64,000 bases of DNA from Humulus lupulus. Lineage: Eukaryota > Streptophyta > Magnoliopsida > Rosales > Cannabaceae. Each line of letters opens with the position of its first letter. Position 1 is the first letter of the stretch. Positions 44,148 to 55,577 of the stretch are shown here, in pieces. A program made the position numbers and the translations under genes. The notes under the pieces were generated by a model. It was not told where the DNA came from. It worked only from the letters and a program-made list of their open reading frames with translations, and did no database searches. Location: contig NC_084801.1 of NCBI RefSeq assembly GCF_963169125.1, positions 111,379,061 through 111,443,060 of the forward strand, read 5' to 3'.

Positions 44148-45533
44148 CGAATATATATATATATATAAATATATGCAAGTGTACGTATCGCTAACAAGTA
44201 ATATAACAATAAGTAGAGTATCATTCCCACGAGGATTGATATTAATTACCAATAATTAACTCCTGACTCTAATTGTTTTAAATGATAATTTCATAATTAT
44301 GAATTAAATAATTACTACTAAAATTAAAGAAGGCAATTAATCACTAGAGCAATTCAGAGAAAAAAATATGATTTAATTCAATGGATGTAAAAGTTAGGGT
44401 TTTAGTTTCATCAACCATCCACTTTTGATTTCTAACCAATTTTCAATATTTCTTAATTCTACTGTGATAGTAGATTACAATGATATATTATACTCTAGCT
44501 AGGATCTATAATTCTCTACAACATATTACTTCCTACATCTCTGTGGCAAATCAACATATTGCAAGCATTAAACACGTAATCCCTAAACTACACAAATATA
44601 GAGGTACTCTCATCAAATATAAATTTGTGATTATCTACCTATAGCATAATTAGCCTTCTCTTCTCAGAACCTAGGTTAAAATCATCTAAAACATGTAAAT
44701 GGTGATCAAACATTCACAAGCATTAAGCATAAGATAAATAATTCACAATAGTAGAAAGAAACTTAGAAAAACTGCATTAAGAAATCAAAAGCTTCAAGAA
44801 GAATCCACTAACACCCTAAAAACAAGATTAGTTCATGACAAACATAATGGAATCCATCAAAATAAATATAAACATAAACTCAAGAATAAAGAGAAGAAAG
44901 AAAATAAAGAGGTCAAGAAATAAAACTCTCAGATCTTCAATGTTATCTCCAAGGTCTCAAGTAATCTCTAGAATTAACTAATGACTCCAATTAACTCTTA
45001 ACCAAACATTTAAATAGAAACCCTAAAAGCTATTTTGAAAATAAATGACAATTTCGCCCTTCTGATAGCCACGAAAAGGGTACACGCGTCGTGGCTCTGT
45101 TGTTTAAGCGTCGCGGCCCGCCTCTACAAATCTGTGCAATCTTAGTCTCGAGTTCCAGCATGCGCTGCGACGCTCTTTTCAAGCGCTGCGACCCTTAAAA
45201 ATTCCAGAAAATAGATTTCTCTCTTTTTTTTCCTTACGCTGCAGCTCTTCATTTTAGTGCCGCAACCCTTTACATTAACCTCAAAACGTTACTTCCAATG
45301 CTCCAAAATGAACAAGTTTCTCCGCATATGGATCCTCAAACATCTTCTTATCAAATTTTAGCAGAAATTTCCCAATTGATATGATTTTTCATTCGTTTCG
45401 TCAACTCCATGCTTCCTCATTCTATTTCATGCAAACATACCAAAACAAGCGTAATACCGCACAACATTCCACCAAATCGACTGAAACTTACCCTAAACAC
45501 AGGTTAAAAACTATACTAAAAACTGACTCATCA
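44148..45533 (+). repeat. Putative 3' LTR of J
   Basis: About 1.39 kb from TGTGCGAATATATATATA to GACTCATCA, following a purine tract and ending exactly at Cop2 sequence. An (AT)n run lies at its start. A GC-rich word island at about 45065-45265 carries GCGTCGTGGC, GCGTCGCGGCCC, GCGCTGCGACGC and GCGCTGCGACCC. There is no second LTR copy in the window to prove it. Confidence 0.5.
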
Positions 45534-45633
45534 ATATGTTGCATTCATGCATCATGTTTACGTTTCCAAATAAAATCTGGTAACTATTATATGTTTTAAT
45601 TCATTATATTTTATTTATTTATTTCCAGCAACA

Positions 45634-46050
45634 ATGGTTAATTCTCTTAATCCTGATCATGTACTTGAAAATTTGGGAAATCAAGCATACCTCATTGACA
45701 AACTCTTGGAAATGATTCCATTTAGTCTTAACCACATAAGAAGATGGTATGAAGGGATTCACATTGTCTTCGGAACACAAAACTTGTATGGAGTGATCTA
45801 TGATATACCACCAAAGGTTCCAAGCTTTTCATCCAGCTTTGATGAACATGAAAAATATGGTGAATGGATGTGATTGAATCACCTGGCACATCAATACATG
45901 TTATCGTCCATGCTTGTTGCATTAAAGATAGATATATGATTATTGAAACAGCATACGAGATGTGGGCCATGATAAAGGATGATATTATAGCACATGCTCA
46001 ATTTTTGAAATGCGGGATAAATTTGATTTACTCAAAAATTATTCTTTAAT
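45634..46050 (+). pseudogene. Cop2 gag
   Basis: ATG 45634 follows an acceptor-like TTTATTTCCAG. The frame reads LIDKLLEMIPFSLNHIRRWY and GIHIVFGTQNLYGVIYDIPP, then TGA after EKYGEWM at 45871. A neighbouring frame continues with ALKDRYMIIETAYEMWAMIK. The order fits the N-terminal capsid region of copia gag (the DILL...EEPP and TAYDIWxxLKxMF blocks). No zinc knuckle can be read. Confidence 0.6.
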
Positions 46051-47639
46051 ACTTTTTAATGGTTGATTCAAAATTATGCCACTAATATTATTTTTCATAT
46101 GTTCTTGTCTACAGGGATGCACAAATCTTTTGAGAAAAAGAGTGGTTGCATTGAAACCAAAGCGAAGAAGAAATGATGAAGATGATTGAATAAATAAAAG
46201 ATTAATTTAGAAATTTATTTTGTTTAGTTTAAAACAATTTAAATTTTTTTGTCATTTTGAAATAGTTGATTTTCATTATGAAAGAAATTATTAAGTTCTT
46301 TCTTTAAATTAGTTCTAGAATTCTTTCTAGAAACTATGTTTTTAGATTCATTTATTTGATGAATGAACAAGTTTAGTATTTCTTTTGAATAATAAAATTA
46401 ATTGCTATTTTTGGAATATATTTGTTCCACCTATTTCATCAATGAGTATAAATGATAATTATGAATTATTCATTATTGTGCAAATCATAGATTTAATAAG
46501 TAAGACAACATATTCCAACATCAATTAAGTGAAACATATATGTGAATTATTTTTGAGATTGACTTGTAATTAGTTAGACACATAAAAAAAATAAAAGATT
46601 ACCTTTTATTGGAACCATTCATTGGTTCTCTCCTTGTTTATATAGTCTGTTAATTAAAGTCAACTAAAAGACATTTCTCTTATAAAGGCTCAAAAATCAC
46701 ATAATCATTTAGTTAATACATAAAGATGTATGTTGAACCTTTTAATGTTCAAAGATAAAAGAAATAATAAATAGTAAGTCAATATTGATTGACATTTATT
46801 TTAGATATGTTTAACTTTGATTGAATGCAAAGAAACTTTCTAGAAATTTTCGTGCAACATTCAAAGTAAACTCCCTTAGAGACTTGTTTGATTTGATCAA
46901 AAGGAAGTCTAAACTCAAATTTGGAATTCCAGTAATTTGCATGTGAACTTGGAATTCAAACCCAACTCACATACAACTAGAATGCTAAGCAAAAATTAGT
47001 ATTTTGGAAATTGAATATAATCATATTAGATAAGATTAAATAGATAATAAGTAATCATTATCGTCTTTCTTATTTCTATAATTTTAACACTTGTTATACT
47101 CTGTACATGTTTGATTGTACAACATCAAAGACTTTGAAGTTGGGATTCACAAGTGGTTATGTGAATAAATTGAAAATTTTCGATGGAGTCATTTAGTAAA
47201 ACAGTTTAATAATCATAAAAGATTACAAAAGAGTTCGTATCTCTTCAATGCTACTTTAATGAAACATGATTATAATTAGCACTATATTTTCTAGTTAAGT
47301 TGTACTAGAAATAATGACTGCAAGTCAAGTAAGCAAGTTACTGATAATTAACAATGATAAAATTGCAGAATATCACAAATTCTGTAAAGCATTATTGTAG
47401 TGGGAGCGTCAGTTAGTAACTACTCCGTTACAAATACAAAGTTTAGTTAGTTGTGTGCAGCACATTCTAACTATATTTCATTCACATACTAGTATGTAAT
47501 GAATGTTTTTAACATAATACAATGGTTGAAACACCATGAATCTAGAAATAGAATTTGGAATCCCTATGACATCTAGATTCTTGAACATCAAACTAAAGTT
47601 CATTGAAATTCAGTTTGAAACAGGATATTCAAGATGAAG
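46051..47639 (+). other. Cop2 internal region, too decayed to read
   Basis: AT-rich sequence where gag end, protease and integrase should be. A short basic stretch (KRVVALKPKRRRNDEDD, about 46140-46190) is the only coding-like trace. No integrase motif is found. Confidence 0.4.
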
Positions 47640-48539
47640 AGGAGAACAGAGAAAAGTACAGACTTTTCAAAGTTTGGTTAATAGCCTAAGTCTATGAACA
47701 GAAAGAAGAATTTATTACTCGAATAAATATCTTCTACTGTAACCAAACTTAAATATGTTTACATACTCTTATCCACTGCTTTATGCATGGATTATGAGAT
47801 TAATTTAAATGAATGTTTGAGTAGTCTTTACTGAATGGCTAACATGACAAAATCATTTGAAGATCTCGATCAAAAAGATTCTGTTGTGATTCTTATTCTT
47901 AATATTGACAACGTTCTAATTATTGGGAATGATGTAGAGAAATCGTCCATAGAAAAGAAATGGTTAGTTGAACATTTCTAAATAATAGATTTAGAAAAGC
48001 CAAGAATGTTCTATACATTCAAGTTTATAGAGATTGAAAGAACAATCATTAGGCATTGTCCCAAACAATTTATACAGATAAGAAGTTTAAATACTTTAGT
48101 TTACAAAAATCCAAGAAAGGAGTTTTGCCTTCCCAGTCAGAAGGATGTATTATCTAAATAATAATGTCCATTTATTCTTTTACTAGAAAAGGAGGACATG
48201 AGACAATTATTCCTACAACTCAGTGATAGACTGTTTAATGTATCGAATGTTATGTTTTCAAATTGACATTTGTTAAACGGTGGGAATAGTCAACAATTGT
48301 CAATCCAATGATGGATTGAGTCATTGAATAATTATATGGACTTAATTTTGAGTATCTTGAATATAATAGAGATTATAAGTTTATGTATTTAGGGAATGAC
48401 CTAAATTCCAAAAGATGAACTGATTTTAAATCTTCAAAGATTGACATCATAATCAGCTTCCATAATAGTGGAGGAGACACATTAATCTGGAAATGTATTG
48501 ACACTTCAGATTTGTATGTTTTGCCACAAAAGCTGAAAT
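47640..48539 (+). pseudogene. Cop2 reverse transcriptase and start of RNase H
   Basis: Heavily decayed copia RT. VVILILNIDNVLIIGNDVEK (about 47880-47945) occupies the place of the YVDD box, with DD changed to DN. KKWLVEHF and YTDKKFKYFSLQKSKKGVLP (about 48075-48135) are later landmarks. It runs on toward RNase H and is broken by solo LTR B. Confidence 0.65.
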
Positions 48540-48544
48540 ATAAC

Positions 48545-50889
48545 TATAATGCCCTAGTTACTCCAAGACCGTTACTGTGAGCTTTGAACCGTGCTTAACT
48601 CGCTAATCGAGTCAATTTGGATATAAACATGCATCTAGGTGTTATTAATAGGCTAAGGTGAAAAATTTGATTAAAAGAAAATGATATATTTTATTTAAAA
48701 CATAAAACTGTACATGGGCCCATAAAAGCATTTACAAGTTGTTTACAATACAAAATGGTCTTTATAGTGTAAAAATTACAACCCATGGTCTTTATAGTGT
48801 AAAAATTACAACCCGCCGACCTAAGCGGCAAAAATAGGGTTAACCCCTAGTTCCTCTGAGAAACACCTTGGCTGTGGTGGTCAAGCGGCCGCATATGTAC
48901 ACATCGCCACCTAAGCTCTCCACTCAAGGCTGGGTGAGCTTTTCTTTCCCTTTACCTGCACCACATAGCACCTATGAGCCAAATCTCAGCAAGAAAACTC
49001 ATTACTGCATGTATATAATATCAAATGATGATCATGATAATCATACAGAGCTTATAGCCCTGAACAGATGAGTGGATATCACTTCAAGGTTCTGATAATC
49101 ATGTTGGGGCGTGTAGCCCTAATCAAATGAGTAACCAATGAGTAAGTCACTAGTTTGGTTTTCGCACCCTTAGCCATGTGACGATGCAGTCACCTGGGCC
49201 TTCTGGCCCTGGCTCTAAGTAACTAGCCATTAGACTAGACAAGCGCTTTTAATTTTCATCGAACTTGAGGTCGGTCAGGCACTAATGCTCATGATGAGTC
49301 ATTCAATGCTTATGTCGATTAGATCTAATCTTTTCGGCTTGCGTTAAACACGCTAAAATCGTTCTTGACTCTTAAGCCAATACCATACGACCAATGCTCA
49401 GTACTACTGGCGAACTTGACTAGTAAGTCACAACTTCACAGTTAATACTGACACCATTGCCGATTTTGACTAATGAGTCAGTTCCATTCACAAGTAAGCA
49501 AATTTTTTAAGCATTTAATATGCAATCAATGTCCACATATATGTCACTCAACTTGCCTCATGAATAACCATGCATGTCACATATGGGGTGCAATTTTCTT
49601 ACCTCTGGTTCGAGCGAGAATTAATAAAATGACTCTTGAGAATGATCGATCATTTGATTCCTTAGCGGTCACCTAGTCATAACCAAATATAACCTCCATC
49701 AATGAAAATGAGCAATTAAAGGTTCATGACCTAAACCTCACTCCCGAGACCTCGAATAGTACCCAAACGGTGAGTAGATTCGATCCTGAGCCTTAGGAAT
49801 TGAAACCCCGAGCCAAAAACCCTAAAAAATGCTCAAAACAGGTAGCGCTGCTCCCCAGCGCCCCAGCGCTACAACCAGAGCAGAGGCCCCCTGGCTAGCG
49901 CTGTAGCGCTATAACCAGGGCTTTCAACCCTGGTTTTTCCCTCCTTTGACTCCTCCATTTCCAACCTTCATGAATTGACTCTAAGCTTCACCCAAACTCA
50001 CAAAAGAACCCCAAAACCATATATACAAGTCCTAGGCACCATAACCCAATCAATCACAGCCAAAAACTCCCATCAATTCTCATTATCCAACTTAAAAATC
50101 CAAATGAAAACAGAGTATAAAACCTGAGTTTTAATGGCTAGAAACTTACCTCAAGCTCAGTATGGAACCCTCTTCAATGGTGGAACACAATCCTAAGCCC
50201 TCAAGACTCACTTCCCTAGCTTGAATCCTCTAAAGAAGCTCAAAAATCCAAAGAGAAAAAGAGAAGAAAATGATGTACGGGAGAAGAAGATGAATGCTCT
50301 GTTTTACTTAAGCTTCTACAGCCTTCAAATGGCTATATCTATCCTTAGGGTGAAAAGACTATATTGCCCCTAAGCTTAAATAAAACCTAAACAACCTCCA
50401 AGGGTAAAATCATCATTTCCAGCCTATCTCGTTAATCTTAATTAACGCTCTCCAATTCCCGTTATTTCCAATATTCTCAAATATCAATAAGTCATATCCC
50501 ATTACCCTTTTATTCCCGATAATGTTCTAATCACCAAATTACCCTGAGACTCACCCTGAGCCCCGAAATCAACCCTGTTATGACCAAACCGCTAACCTGC
50601 ATTAAAAGATCGTCTCATGCCGAATGGCTCGAACAAATCTACCTTATAATATGGCATCATCCATAATCACCAACATGCATGAAAGTACACAATTATGCCC
50701 TCAACGAGCCAAATTACCAAAATGCCCCTATCATGAAATGTGGACCCACATGCATGAATTTAACATCATATAATAATATAATTCACATAAACATGCATAT
50801 AAACATTTAATGGCATAGTAAATCAATTATGGCCCTCCCAGAATACTAATCCAACCACTAAACCTCATTAGGGAATTTGGGGCATTACA
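48545..50889 (-). mobile_element. B: Tekay-like solo LTR
   Basis: 2345 bp, target-site duplication ATAAC (48540-48544 and 50890-50894). Left end TATAATGCCCTAG, right end GGGGCATTACA. It aligns in order with A (same orientation) and C (opposite). A word island at 49841-49920 has TAGCGCTGTAGCGCTA-type palindromes. No coding region. Confidence 0.9.
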
Positions 50890-50894
50890 ATAAC

Positions 50895-51232
50895 AACAGC
50901 GAGCTGTTAAATAAGCTAATTGGTTTAGTTGAGTTCTTTGTCATTCTGGAAAGGGTTTCAGATTAGAATAAACAACTAGTATCTCATTGTGAAAGCAATG
51001 GAGATACAACTATTTTAGAAGAACTAGAAATCATGAGAGGGTAAAGCACATGAAATGAAGTATCATTTAATTCAAGACATTTTTACATAATTGATGTAAT
51101 GATCTTGAAGATAACTTCAAAATAGTTTCTTACAAAACTGTTACAAAGACTTTGTTAGAAAAAATTGGTCAGGAGAATATGATTTACATATTGAAAGAGA
51201 TGCCTCACTTTGCTTTAGGTCAAGTGAGAGAT
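50895..51232 (+). pseudogene. Cop2 RNase H end and polypurine tract
   Basis: Continues Cop2 after B. SLYCESNGDTTILEELEIMR and MKYHLIQDIF match the order of the copia RNase H C-terminus (CDN..A....P..H, then the KYHxIRE block). CAAGTGAGAGAT (51221-51232) immediately before TGTTGGGAAT is the polypurine tract. Confidence 0.65.
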
Positions 51233-51242
51233 TGTTGGGAAT
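51233..51242 (+). repeat. Cop2 3' LTR, first 10 bp
   Basis: TGTTGGGAAT after the polypurine tract. The LTR continues at 61863 after C, with GGAAT duplicated by the insertion. Confidence 0.85.
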
Positions 51243-51634
51243 TGTAACGGCCCGAAATTACTATTAAGGTTAAGGGCCTTGATTAGTGTTTCGGGAGGGC
51301 ATAATTGTTTTATGTGTGATTTAAATGATTAAATGCATGATTATGTGATGAGCATGCTTATATGATTATATGGATATATGAGATTCATGATTATGAGTAT
51401 GCATGTACGCCCTGTTTAGATTATACGGGCATATTTGTAATTTTGGCCCGTTGAGGGCATAAACATGATTATTTGCAATAATTGTCGAGAACACATTATT
51501 ATCTGGATATATTTGCAGCTTGTGACTCGAGGCGATCCTAGTGAGCGGTTTAGCGAAAAAGTCACGATGGGGATTTAAACCCGGCTCGAGGGAGCCTGGG
51601 GTATTTATGGGAACTTGGGATATATATTAGAGAC

Positions 51635-52436
51635 TGTTACAGCCTTTTTTTATATGAATGTCAAAATATGTCTGTGTTGTTTCATCTACAGGGTTTGTTG
51701 TTCAGTCTTTGAATTGTATATTGCATATGTTGTCTCTATTAGTACTACTTAGTCTCCAATTACATCTACTGTGTGCTGCTGATTAATAAGTACATGTCAG
51801 CTATTGTCGGTTTAATTGGAAACATGTTAAATCTTATTAGCTGCTTGTTTAGTTGATTAGTTAGTGGTTAGAGTTGCTATAAACAGGTTAATCTGTTTCT
51901 AACAACCTAACCCCCTTTCTGTTAGTTTGTCATAGTGAGAAAACGGAATCTTGTTTTTCTCTCTTCGTTTCTTCTTTCTTTCTTTTGTTTTTGTAGGTTC
52001 ACCATTGTTGGAGGTGAAGCTTGTTGCAGAGCTGTGGGAGGTTCTGATCTGATTCGAAGGGAGTTCGAATCTGGCTAGTAGAGGGATTCAACTAGCTTGC
52101 TCGAGGGGATCTTGAGTGTTTGAATCGAGGGATTCGGTTCACAAGTTCCAAGGGATTTGGAAACTGTTCTTGAGTGGTTATTCAAGTTTTTAGGGTAATC
52201 TGTAACTTTTGTATTGTAAAGATATTAATTTCATTTCTGAACTGGTTATTGTAATTAACATTGGATTTATTAATGAAAGTTACATCTTACCCGATCCAAG
52301 CACTAGTCGGCTGGAATTCGTTCCTAGTGCAGATGAAGCTTGTAAAATTCTATGTGTGATTTTACTTTGCTTTAAATTGTTTGTTTTGTTCTAGTAGATC
52401 AATTCTTGATTCAAGAAGTTAGGTATAACACTTTCA
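51635..52436 (+). mobile_element. Copia-type solo LTR in C
   Basis: 802 bp, TGTTACAGCC to CACTTTCA, target-site duplication GAGAC (51630-51634 and 52437-52441). It has no internal region. Assigned to copia by its TGTTA start and size only, so the superfamily is tentative. A pyrimidine-rich CTTTCTTTCTTTT stretch at about 51960-51990 may be part of its leader. Confidence 0.8.
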
Positions 52437-54085
52437 GAGACTATTTGACATTGAGGAAAATAATTGGTGATTAGTTAAGTGTCGATGTTTAAGCGGTAAT
52501 TATTAGGGACACTCGAGAAATTAGCGGGAATTGGGAACAAATGACCAAAATGCCCTTGGAATGTTTAAAAGCTTAGGTTTTAATGGGAGGGCAAAATGGT
52601 CTTTTGGATTGTTAAAAGAGGATAAGTGTTATTCTGCCATTTAGCCTTAGTGGGATTTTTAGAATGAGTGAGAAGTTGAAGGAAAGAAAAGGAAGAAAGA
52701 AAGAAGGAAAAATAGAGTTCCTAACCTATATTCCATTCTCTCTCACGGTTTCCCCTCCCTTCACCATTTCTTCTGGAATTTGAAGCTGTAACTCAGAGGA
52801 GCCTTAGGCTAGGGCTTGGAACTTGGGTCCTTGGTGAAGCTAGGAAGTTCTGTTGGAATTAAAGTTCAATTAAGGTAGAGCTTAAAGAGTTTGGTTTGAA
52901 TTTTCTGACTTTGATGGGTTGTTTCTAAATTTGAGTTTTTTTATGGGAATTCAAGGATTTGAGCTTTGGGAATTGAGGAGCTAGAGGCTAGAAAGGTACT
53001 AAGGGCAACCTAGATTCAGATTATCCATTAAAGGTAAGGATTTCTAGGTTTGATCATTTGAATTTCTGGGTAGTTTCTGGCTTTTCTGATGAAGTTCTTG
53101 AGCTTTAAGCTCAATTCTTGTTTTCTATGTTTGATGGTGCATGTGGCAAAATTTGATGTTTTTGGGCCATGTGGGATAAGATGTAGTGGATGGTAGGCTC
53201 CATTTGAAGTGTGGTTGAGGTTTGGAGAGGTTTTAGGGAGTTTTGGCTCGGGGAAATTCGAAGGAGAAAACTCAGGGTGTTCTGGTGCTGTAAGTAGCGT
53301 TGTAGCACTAGCTTTAGGGCGCTACAACGCTAGGCCTGGCTTTTCTGGGCGTTTTTGTCTTTTCTTGTAGCGCTGTAGTGCCCACCTTATGGCATTGTAG
53401 CGCTACCCTGCCACCAGAATAGGGTTTTGGATATTTTTCTTAGGGTTTTCGCTTGGGGGCTCGGGGGTCAATTCCACCACCCCGTTTGGTGGAATTAGGG
53501 CTTCCCGAGGGCTCAGAATTGGTCCTGAGGTTAGGTTACAAAATTGAGTGTTGACGAGGGTACTATGTTACGTTTGTGACTAGGTGTACGCTAGGACTCG
53601 AACGGGATCATGCTCAAGGATCGTTTCTTTTAACCAAAGCACCCAGAATCAAAGATAAGAAACTGCACCCGGTTATGTGATTAAGTTGGGACTAAGAGTT
53701 CCCTATATTTTTTTATGATGTCATGAGATGGTATTATGCCATGGAGACATGTGATAAACGACCTAAGAGTGCCGAAATCAATATTTGCGCACAAGGCACA
53801 GCTCGGCCACTGGTAGCTGAGGTTAAATACATAATCACTGAGCTCGGCCTAAGCGAGCCGGAGTCAGTGGAACAATCAGAGGGTGCGGCCTATGGGCGTC
53901 GACCTTGGATTTTGGTGTGATATGTTTATTGTTGTTTAAACTGATGATTGTGACTAGTTTGTTAGCTGAATAACTGATTATTGGCTTGTAGGTTGGTATC
54001 ATTGTTTATGTGAGTAGTATGACTTGATGTATGTATGATTGATGATTTGCGAATTATATGTCTGTTGGTTGTCACTTATACTATG

Positions 54086-54703
54086 TGTTGACCCCCAGAT
54101 TGGTCAACGACACGAAGTCAGATACATAATAGAAAATGAGATGAAAACAAGAAGAAAAATCAAATGGAAAGCATACGACACAAATGATTTATAGTGGTTC
54201 AGCCCCAATTGGATGGTAATGACCTATGCCCACTTAGTGTTCTTATTGATATTGAATCCCAACACTATGATCAATGAACTAAGAGTTCACGAGTTTCACA
54301 AGTCTTGGGAAGATTACAACTTCGGTGGATATTCACACTATATTCTTCTCTCAGAGCACAAAGATAAAAAGTTCAAAAGTCAAAAGTCTCTTCCTTGAGC
54401 CCTTTGGTTCTTATTTATAGGCTCAAGAAGATTACATGGGCTCATGGGCCTTAATTACAATTAAGACTTGCATATCAAGGTAATAAAAGTAAATACAATT
54501 AATGCAAATATTACAAGAATGCATATTGAAAAGGAAATAAATGAAAGTATGCGACCAGACTGGTCGCACCTAAGCGTGATACTTGATAAATCAATAACTT
54601 TCTGATCGATGGTCGAACAGGACTCATTCACTTAAAGTTGTCACGTGCCTGCCACATGCAGGTCAATCCTGCCATGTCATTAGGAGCCGTTTTTGGGTAA
54701 ACA
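54086..54703 (-). repeat. G4 3' LTR
   Basis: 618 bp on the plus strand from TGTTGACCCCCAG to GGGTAAACA. It has 14 bp (near 54096-54110) that the other LTR lacks. Palindrome GCGACCAGACTGGTCGC near 54549. Confidence 0.95.
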
Positions 54704-54715
54704 TTTGCCCCCCAT
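54704..54715 (-). promoter_or_regulatory. Polypurine tract of G4
   Basis: On the minus strand ATGGGGGGCAAA, directly before LTR start TGTTTACCC. Confidence 0.85.
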
Positions 54716-54925
54716 GTTTATTTTACTGCGACCAACATAAAGTAAACTTAGGCAACCGACCTTTCGCATGCCTTGTCAAATCTGTCAGAGTCGTCCATGT
54801 ATTCTTGAAAAAGGCAACCAATCATATCATTGCAGTTTCCCAAAAATGGTTTGACGGCTATTACACTTACCCAAGCCTTGGAAAGTTACCCCTTATGATT
54901 ACCTAGGTAACTGCGCCTCAACCAA

Positions 54926-55571
54926 TATAAATAACCCTTCAAAATCACTTTTTACTTTTTACATTTCACTTTCTCCTCAAGAACACTAAAGATAAGGCGT
55001 AGAAAACCCAGAAATTTAGACAATCTTGACGATCCGTGAAGTTTCTGCCCAGCCACCTGACTTAGCGTCTCAGAGATTTACTCCAATCTTCATCCAAGTA
55101 AGTTTCTCGAATTTTATCAGTCGTCGAGATGCCATGCAATATTTATTTTATATCTGTTTTGGACTTTGATTTCTTGAATTTCCTTGAAATAAACTGTTTT
55201 GGGGGTAGATGGGTACGTAGGTCTGAGCATGATAGGATAAATAAATAACACTACATGAGGCTTAGTAATCGGTTTGAGAGTTAGGATTATTAATTTAAGG
55301 CGTAAAATTGAAGTAAAAATTCGATTTTTAAGCATGTAGAAAAAACTGGGTTTTTCCTGCCCTTTCAGAGTTGAAAAGTTTTTTTCTGAAAATCTTTTCA
55401 CTTTTGCTTTTTAATCCATTTTCCAAACTGTTCGCATAGAATTTAGTGTTTTGTTAGAATGTTGTTATTCATATAAAAGCTTAACTTTTATACACGAGCA
55501 ACGTTATTCCAACTTTTCCATTTTCTTGGTCTTTTGGCCATAGATTCTCATCTCCCCTTCTCTGTTCGCAG
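54926..55571 (+). promoter_or_regulatory. Promoter and leader intron of the G4 antisense gene
   Basis: TATAAATA at 54926-54933 in CCAATATAAATAACCC. A leader follows with donor AAGTAAG (GT at 55098) and acceptor TTCGCAG ending at 55571, giving a 474-nt intron just ahead of ATG 55578. G3 shares the TATA box and donor. Element I has the same plan (TATA 63021, donor 63234, acceptor 63746), which supports a real, conserved transcription unit. Confidence 0.7.
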
Positions 55572-55577
55572 ATTTTC

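Larger units (their letters stand above)
41541..45533 (+). mobile_element. J: 3' part of an LTR element with a plant-transposon-protein ORF
   Basis: Block of about 4 kb inside the Cop2 leader, bounded by 43-bp direct repeats (41470-41512 and 45534-45576, one mismatch seen). It holds an ORF (41541-42722), a 1.4-kb non-coding stretch with TTTGGGGG purine tracts (42791 and 43541), the phrase GTCAAGTTTGGGG (about 44120) and then an LTR-like segment, about 44148-45533 (TGTGCGAATATATA to CTCATCA). No 5' LTR or pol is seen. The lineage is uncertain, possibly Athila-like. Confidence 0.6.
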
